Origin: Sphingomonadales bacterium UBA6174
Lineage (GTDB): Bacteria > Pseudomonadota > Alphaproteobacteria > Sphingomonadales > Sphingomonadaceae
Direction: 5' to 3'
DNA: 10,632 nucleotides
Assembly (NCBI GenBank): GCA_002422945.1
Contig: DITW01000043.1
Location: 21,554-32,185, forward strand
In this document: positions 6,819 to 10,632 of the stretch, one piece after another
How the letters are laid out: each line of letters begins with the position of its first letter
How positions within the stretch are numbered: the first letter of the stretch is position 1
Translations under genes and position numbers: made by a program
The notes under the pieces: generated by a model
Database searches by the model: none
The model's input: the letters and a program-made list of their open reading frames with translations, nothing else
What the model was told of the DNA's origin: nothing

Positions 6819-8192
6819 ATGAGCACGAAAACAGAATCCGCCGGAGAGGAACCGATGATCGACAGCCGGGATGACCTGCTGTCCGTCTTTGCCAAGGGCG
6901 AAAAGCCTTCTGCGCGCTGGCGTATCGGGACCGAGCATGAGAAATTCGTCTATCGCACCGCCGATCATCGCGCACCGAGCTATGACGAAAAGGGCGGGAT
7001 TCGCGATCTGTTGATGGCGATGACGCGCTTTGGCTGGGAACCGGTGATGGAGGGTGACAATGTCATCGCGCTCACCGGCGCGGATGGGGCGATCAGCCTT
7101 GAACCGGCGGGCCAGTTGGAACTGTCGGGCGCGCCGCTCGAAAATCTGCACCAGACCTGCGCCGAAACCGGGCGGCATTTGCGGCAAGTAAAGGAAATCG
7201 GCGCGGAAATGGGGTTGGGCTTCCTCGGCCTTGGCATGTGGCCGGACAAGACCCGCGCCGAATTGCCGATCATGCCCAAGGGCCGTTACGACATCATGCT
7301 CCGCCATATGCCGCGCGTCGGCAATCTTGGCCTTGATATGATGCTGCGGACCTGCACGATTCAGACCAATCTCGATTATGCGTCCGAATCCGATATGGTG
7401 CAGAAATTCCGGGTCAGTCTGGCGCTGCAACCGCTGGCGACCGCGCTGTTCGCCAATTCGCCCTTCACCGAGGGCAAGCCGAACGGCAAACTCTCCTATC
7501 GCAGCCATATCTGGACCGATACCGATCCTCATCGCACCGGTATGCTGCCGTTCGTGTTTGAAGATGGCTTTGGCTATGAACGTTATGCCGATTACATGCT
7601 CGATGTGCCGATGTACTTTGTTTATCGCGACGGCAAATATATCGATGCGGCGGGCCAGTCTTTCCGCGATTTTCTGAAGGGCGAACTGCCCGCCTACAAG
7701 GGCCAGAAACCGCATATCGGGGATTGGAACGACCATCTCTCCACCGCCTTTCCCGAAGTGCGGTTGAAGAGCTTCCTCGAAATGCGCGGGGCCGATGGGG
7801 GTCGGTGGAACCGCATTTGCGCACTGCCCGCATTCTGGGTGGGGCTGTTGTATGATCAGACCGCGCTTGATGCCGCATGGGATGTGGTCAAGGGCTGGAG
7901 CATCGCCGACCATCACCGCATCCGCGCCGAGGTGCCGACCTTGGGCCTTAAAACCCTCGCCCCGGATGGCCGGACGTTCCAGCAATTGGGGCGTGCAATT
8001 CTCGACATTGCGCGGGCGGGCCTGACGGCGCGGGGGCAGGTCAATGCGCTGGGGGAAAATGAAGCGTCATTCCTCAACCCGCTCGATGAGATTATCGACA
8101 GCGGCAAGACCAAGGCGGAATTGCTGCTGGAGCGCTATCATGGCGATTGGCAGGGCGATGTCCGCCATGTCTATGAGGAAATGAGTTTTTAA
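6819..8192 (+). CDS. gshA: glutamate-cysteine ligase (alphaproteobacterial/plant type)
   Basis: It joins glutamate and cysteine with ATP, the first and rate-setting step of glutathione synthesis in the cytoplasm. The 457-aa product matches the GCS2 family shared by alphaproteobacteria and plants rather than the E. coli type. Visible motifs are RIGTEHEKF (35-43), SLEPAGQLELSGAP (93-106), MPKGRYDIMLRHMP (152-165), TNLDYASE (183-190) and, further on, LEMRGADGG. The start is uncertain. ATG 6819 (MSTKTES) agrees with how I remember sphingomonad relatives beginning. ATG 6855 (MIDSRDD, 445 aa) has a much better ribosome site, GGAGAGGA at 6843-6850. The gene is downstream of rsmE and convergent with ybgC; gshB is not in the window. 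Confidence 0.95.
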   Translation: MSTKTESAGEEPMIDSRDDLLSVFAKGEKPSARWRIGTEHEKFVYRTADHRAPSYDEKGGIRDLLMAMTRFGWEPVMEGDNVIALTGADGAISLEPAGQLELSGAPLENLHQTCAETGRHLRQVKEIGAEMGLGFLGLGMWPDKTRAELPIMPKGRYDIMLRHMPRVGNLGLDMMLRTCTIQTNLDYASESDMVQKFRVSLALQPLATALFANSPFTEGKPNGKLSYRSHIWTDTDPHRTGMLPFVFEDGFGYERYADYMLDVPMYFVYRDGKYIDAAGQSFRDFLKGELPAYKGQKPHIGDWNDHLSTAFPEVRLKSFLEMRGADGGRWNRICALPAFWVGLLYDQTALDAAWDVVKGWSIADHHRIRAEVPTLGLKTLAPDGRTFQQLGRAILDIARAGLTARGQVNALGENEASFLNPLDEIIDSGKTKAELLLERYHGDWQGDVRHVYEEMSF

Positions 8193-8203
8193 GGGGGGAT
8201 GTG

Positions 8204-8241
8204 GCGCAGCCTTGCGGAGGCTGTGCTGCCGTTTGGTTTTT
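8204..8241 (+). terminator. candidate gshA terminator hairpin
   Basis: GCGCAGCCT (8204-8212) pairs with AGGCTGTGC (8218-8226), 9 bp with one G-U pair around a 5-nt loop, starting 11 nt after the gshA stop. The T-run (8237-8241) is about 10 nt beyond the stem, so it is not a textbook intrinsic terminator. Confidence 0.45.
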
Positions 8242-8249
8242 CCAACATT

Positions 8250-8320
8250 CGTCATCCTGAACTTGGTTCAGGATCTGTCTCAGGCGCGGTGATAGATGCT
8301 GAAACAAGTTCGGCATGACG
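8250..8320. repeat. REP-like paired palindromic element between convergent genes
   Basis: Two 27-nt arms in inverted orientation, 8250-8276 and 8294-8320, match at 23 of 27 positions and are separated by 17 nt. Each arm begins with CGTCAT at its outer end and contains its own small inner palindrome (CCTGAAC/GTTCAGG in the left arm). From memory, intergenic repeats of this shape are common in sphingomonads; whether this one is multi-copy cannot be seen in a single window. It lies between the convergent ends of gshA and ybgC and could fold into a long stem that ends or protects both transcripts. Confidence 0.7.
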
Positions 8321-8337
8321 AGAGAGAAAGAAGAGTT

Positions 8338-8790
8338 TTACCCCGCCAGCACCCTTTGGAAAGCCGCCATCCATGCAGGCGGTTGACGTTGGGGGCGGCC
8401 ATCAAGGGTGATGAATGCCGCCGTCACCTCGGCGCGGGTGAGCTGTTCGTCACCGCGCCAGATCGCCTGATGGATTTTGCAGCTCGCGTTTTTTAACTGC
8501 GTCACTGATGATTTGACGATCAGATCGTCATCCAGTCGCGCCGGGCGGATATAGCGCAGCGCGATGTCCGCGACCGTATAGACGCCTTGGCCAGTGTCGA
8601 TGGCCGCGCGTTGATCGATGCCGATCACGCGCAGCATGTCGGAACGCCCGCGCTCCATGAAACGCAGGTAATTGGCGTGATAGACGATGCCGGATACGTC
8701 CGTGTCTTCATAATAGACGCGCACCGGGAAATGATGGACTTGGCCGATAAACACGCCCGATGCCGGGCTGGGCAGGATCGGTTCACTCAT
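8338..8790 (-). CDS. ybgC: YbgC-type acyl-CoA thioesterase (Tol-Pal associated)
   Basis: YbgC is a hotdog-fold thioesterase acting on acyl-CoA or acyl-ACP and is usually linked to the tol-pal envelope operon. The 150-aa product has the family signature YYEDTDVSGIVYHANYLRFMERGR; I split it here as YYEDTDVSGIVYHAN (26-40) and YLRFMERGR (41-49). The likely catalytic Asp is residue 31, by comparison with 4-hydroxybenzoyl-CoA thioesterase. The start ATG 8790 (MSEP) overlaps the last 8 nt of ruvB (ATGAGTGA), indicating coupled translation; an upstream in-frame start at 8811 is less likely. tolQ, which commonly follows ybgC, is absent: the operon ends here against convergent gshA. Confidence 0.92.
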   Translation of the reverse strand: MSEPILPSPASGVFIGQVHHFPVRVYYEDTDVSGIVYHANYLRFMERGRSDMLRVIGIDQRAAIDTGQGVYTVADIALRYIRPARLDDDLIVKSSVTQLKNASCKIHQAIWRGDEQLTRAEVTAAFITLDGRPQRQPPAWMAAFQRVLAG

Positions 8791-9811
8791 CGAACAGGCT
8801 GTCTTGCACATTGATGTCGCTCGGCGGATTGAGGCCGAGATGTTTCCACCCCCGCGCGTTCAGCATCCGTCCCCGCGCAGTGCGGGCGATCAGGCCAAGC
8901 TGGATCAGATAGGGCTCGATCACCTCTTCCACCGTGTCGCGCGGTTCGGACAGGCCCGCCGCCAGCGTTTCCACCCCGACCGGCCCGCCGCGATAAATAT
9001 CTGCGATCATCATCAAATAGCGCCGGTCCATCGCATCAAGGCCAAGCGCATCGACCTCCAGCCGATTGAGCGAGGCATCGGCGATTTGCGCGGTGACCAC
9101 CGTCTCACCCGCGACATTGGCGAAGTCGCGCACCCGGCGCAGCAGCCGTCCGGCGATGCGCGGCGTGCCGCGTGCGCGCCGCGCCACTTCGCGCGCGCCA
9201 TCATCGGCAATGCCGAGATCGAGCAGCCCGGCAGCACGGCGTACGACCTGTTCCAGTTCATCGACAGTGTAGAATTGCAGCCGCACCGGGATGCCGAAAC
9301 GGTCGCGCAATGGGGTGGTGAGCAGGCCTTGGCGCGTGGTCGCGCCGACAAGGGTGAATTTCGGCAGGTCGATCCGCACCGAACGAGCCGACGGCCCTTC
9401 GCCGATCATCAGATCGAGCGCCCGGTCTTCCATCGCGGGGTAGAGGACTTCCTCCACCGCCGGATTGAGCCGGTGAATTTCATCGATGAACAGTACATCG
9501 CCATCTTCGAGATTGGTCAGCAGTGCCGCGAGATCGCCGGATTTCGCGATGACCGGCCCGGAGGTGGCGCGAAAGCCCACGCCCATTTCGCGGGCGATGA
9601 TCTGGGCGAGCGTCGTCTTGCCAAGGCCGGGCGGCCCAAAGAACAGCACATGGTCCAGCGCATCGCCGCGCCCGCGCGCGGCTTCGATAAACACGCGAAG
9701 ATTTTCCCGCGCGGCCTTTTGCCCGACGAACTCATCGAGAGATTTCGGACGCAGCGCGGCGTCCACATCTTCCGGGCGGCGATTGGCGGTGAGGAGGCGG
9801 TCGTCGGTCAT
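8783..9811 (-). CDS. ruvB: Holliday junction branch-migration DNA helicase RuvB
   Basis: RuvB is the hexameric AAA+ motor that drives branch migration of Holliday junctions loaded with RuvA during recombination and repair. The 342-aa length is normal. Motifs in order are Walker A GPPGLGKT (59-66), Walker B VLFIDEIH (106-113), sensor 1 GATTR (156-160), the LRDRFG arginine-finger region (168-173), sensor 2 GTPRIAGRLLRRVRDFA (215-231), then the winged-helix DNA-binding end with IYRGGPVGVETLA. It starts 4 nt inside the ruvA end (ATGA, 9808-9811) and its end overlaps the ybgC start, so all three are probably one translationally coupled unit. Confidence 0.98.
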   Translation of the reverse strand: MTDDRLLTANRRPEDVDAALRPKSLDEFVGQKAARENLRVFIEAARGRGDALDHVLFFGPPGLGKTTLAQIIAREMGVGFRATSGPVIAKSGDLAALLTNLEDGDVLFIDEIHRLNPAVEEVLYPAMEDRALDLMIGEGPSARSVRIDLPKFTLVGATTRQGLLTTPLRDRFGIPVRLQFYTVDELEQVVRRAAGLLDLGIADDGAREVARRARGTPRIAGRLLRRVRDFANVAGETVVTAQIADASLNRLEVDALGLDAMDRRYLMMIADIYRGGPVGVETLAAGLSEPRDTVEEVIEPYLIQLGLIARTARGRMLNARGWKHLGLNPPSDINVQDSLFDE

Positions 9812-10413
9812 CGTGAGGCCTTTTTCAGCGCGAGGCGCACCAGCGCATCAAGGCTGGCACTATCGCCGAGTTCATCCTGCGCGGCCTGCACCGCAGTGGC
9901 GGCGTCATTCGGCTTGAACCCGAGATTGGCGAGCGCCGAGACGGCATCTGCCGCATGGCTGCCTTTTGGCACGGGCGCGCTGCCCGATGCGCCGGGGCCA
10001 AGCAAAGCGAGCGACCCGACCTTGTCCTTCAATTCGCGCACGATGCGTTCCGCGAGCTTCGGGCCAACGCCATTGGCGCGGGCGACCATCGCCTTGTCCT
10101 GTGCGCCGATGGCGCGGACCAGTTCATCCGGCGCGAGCGCGGTCAGGATGTTCAACGCGACCTTGCCGCCGACGCCCTGCACGCTGGTGAGCAAGCGGAA
10201 CCAGTCGCGTTCGGCGGCCGAGCCAAAACCGAACAGGGTGATCGCATCCTCGCGCACCTGCATATCGGTGAGGAGCAGCACCTCGTTGCCGACCTCGCCA
10301 ATCGCGCTGAGCGTGCGTCCCGACAGCAGCACGAGATAGCCGACGCCGTTTACGTCGATTACCCCATGGTCCGTCCCTGTTTCGGCGAGTACGCCCTTGA
10401 GCCTTGCAATCAT
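9808..10413 (-). CDS. ruvA: Holliday junction branch-migration complex subunit RuvA
   Basis: RuvA binds the four-way junction and positions RuvB rings. The 201-aa product shows the three expected parts. First is an N-terminal OB-fold (1-62), ending in MQVREDAITLFGF (51-63). Second are two helix-hairpin-helix motifs, QGVGGKVALNIL (79-90) and NGVGPKLAERIV (114-125). Last, after a Gly/Ala/Ser/Pro-rich linker (about 139-151), is domain III (152-201), which contacts RuvB. ATG 10413 gives the standard MIARLKG beginning. No strong ribosome site is visible in the 45-bp gap after purU, so coupling to purU translation or a weak site is likely. ruvC, the usual upstream neighbour, is absent here. Confidence 0.97.
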   Translation of the reverse strand: MIARLKGVLAETGTDHGVIDVNGVGYLVLLSGRTLSAIGEVGNEVLLLTDMQVREDAITLFGFGSAAERDWFRLLTSVQGVGGKVALNILTALAPDELVRAIGAQDKAMVARANGVGPKLAERIVRELKDKVGSLALLGPGASGSAPVPKGSHAADAVSALANLGFKPNDAATAVQAAQDELGDSASLDALVRLALKKASR

Positions 10414-10458
10414 GTTGTACGGGTTAGAGGGTGAAGGGGGGGCAGGGCAAGGGGAAGA

Positions 10459-10632
10459 TCAGTCCTTGAACACCACGGTGCGATTGCCGTTCAGCAGCAC
10501 CCGGTCTTCGAGATGATGCAACACGGCGGTGGACAGCACGCGGCGTTCGATGTCGCGGCCCTTGCGGACGAGATCGTCCGGACTGTCGGCATGGCTGATC
10601 GCTTCGACATCCTGATGGATGATCGGGCCTTC
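10459..10632 (-). CDS. purU: formyltetrahydrofolate deformylase, C-terminal end only (partial)
   Basis: The last 57 codons plus a TGA stop (10459-10461) read on the minus strand to the window edge. The peptide contains EGPIIHQDVE, LVRKGRDIERRVL and HLEDRVLLNGNRTVVFKD, which closely match the C-terminus of PurU. PurU hydrolyses 10-formyl-tetrahydrofolate to formate and tetrahydrofolate, balancing one-carbon pools and feeding PurT-type purine synthesis. The N-terminal ACT domain and catalytic residues lie outside the window. It is 45 bp upstream of ruvA in the same direction and could share its transcript. The gap contains a run of seven G (10436-10442 on the plus strand) and no clear terminator. 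Confidence 0.88.
   Translation of the reverse strand, partial: EGPIIHQDVEAISHADSPDDLVRKGRDIERRVLSTAVLHHLEDRVLLNGNRTVVFKD

Noticed and set aside
6699..7985. 428-codon minus-strand open frame opposite gshA and the rsmE end
   Set aside because: It is a shadow of the well conserved gshA frame; it is His/Arg-rich without any domain pattern.
8804..10339. 511-codon plus-strand open frame opposite ruvB and ruvA
   Set aside because: It is longer than either gene beneath it, but lies wholly antisense to two intact, family-typical genes, shows no recognisable domain, and long antisense open frames are expected at this GC content and codon bias.

Overview
The window looks like ordinary chromosomal core DNA from an alphaproteobacterium, most likely of the Sphingomonadales. 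Supports are the high GC content, an alphaproteobacterial/plant-type glutamate-cysteine ligase, the ruvA-ruvB-ybgC order, and a divergent ubiA/rsmE pair. The genus cannot be fixed from the sequence alone. No phage, insertion sequence, CRISPR array or evident horizontally acquired block is seen. I found no convincing undescribed system; the interest lies in gene arrangement, one frameshift and one terminator placed inside a gene.

Layout, left to right. Bases 1-21 are the 3' end of a tRNA gene (T-loop, acceptor strand and encoded CCA), probably tRNA-Leu. A plus-strand run follows: tig (trigger factor with an unusual His/Cys then Lys/Ala/Pro tail), a multi-membrane-span glycosyltransferase-like gene of the PTPS-related/YfhO type broken by an apparent single-base deletion near 1850, and a membrane-anchored GT2 glycosyltransferase of the polyprenyl-phosphate-sugar synthase type. 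After a 115-bp gap comes clpP. clpP converges on ubiA with overlapping stop codons (CTAA, 5064-5067). A perfect 12-bp-stem bidirectional terminator at 5130-5159 lies inside the ubiA reading frame.

ubiA (minus) and rsmE (plus) diverge with only 15 bp between their start codons. rsmE is followed closely by gshA. gshA converges on a minus-strand operon, and the 145-bp gap between them holds a hairpin and a paired palindromic (REP-like) element. Read on the minus strand, the right-hand operon is purU (3' end only), ruvA, ruvB, ybgC; the ruvA/ruvB and ruvB/ybgC junctions overlap (ATGA, and an 8-nt overlap).

Functions: protein folding and quality control (tig, clpP), envelope glycosylation (the frameshifted membrane gene plus GT2), ubiquinone synthesis (ubiA), ribosome modification (rsmE), glutathione synthesis (gshA), Holliday-junction processing (ruvAB), acyl-CoA thioester hydrolysis linked to the Tol-Pal system (ybgC) and one-carbon metabolism (purU). 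Three usual neighbours are missing: clpX after clpP, ruvC before ruvA, and tolQ after ybgC.
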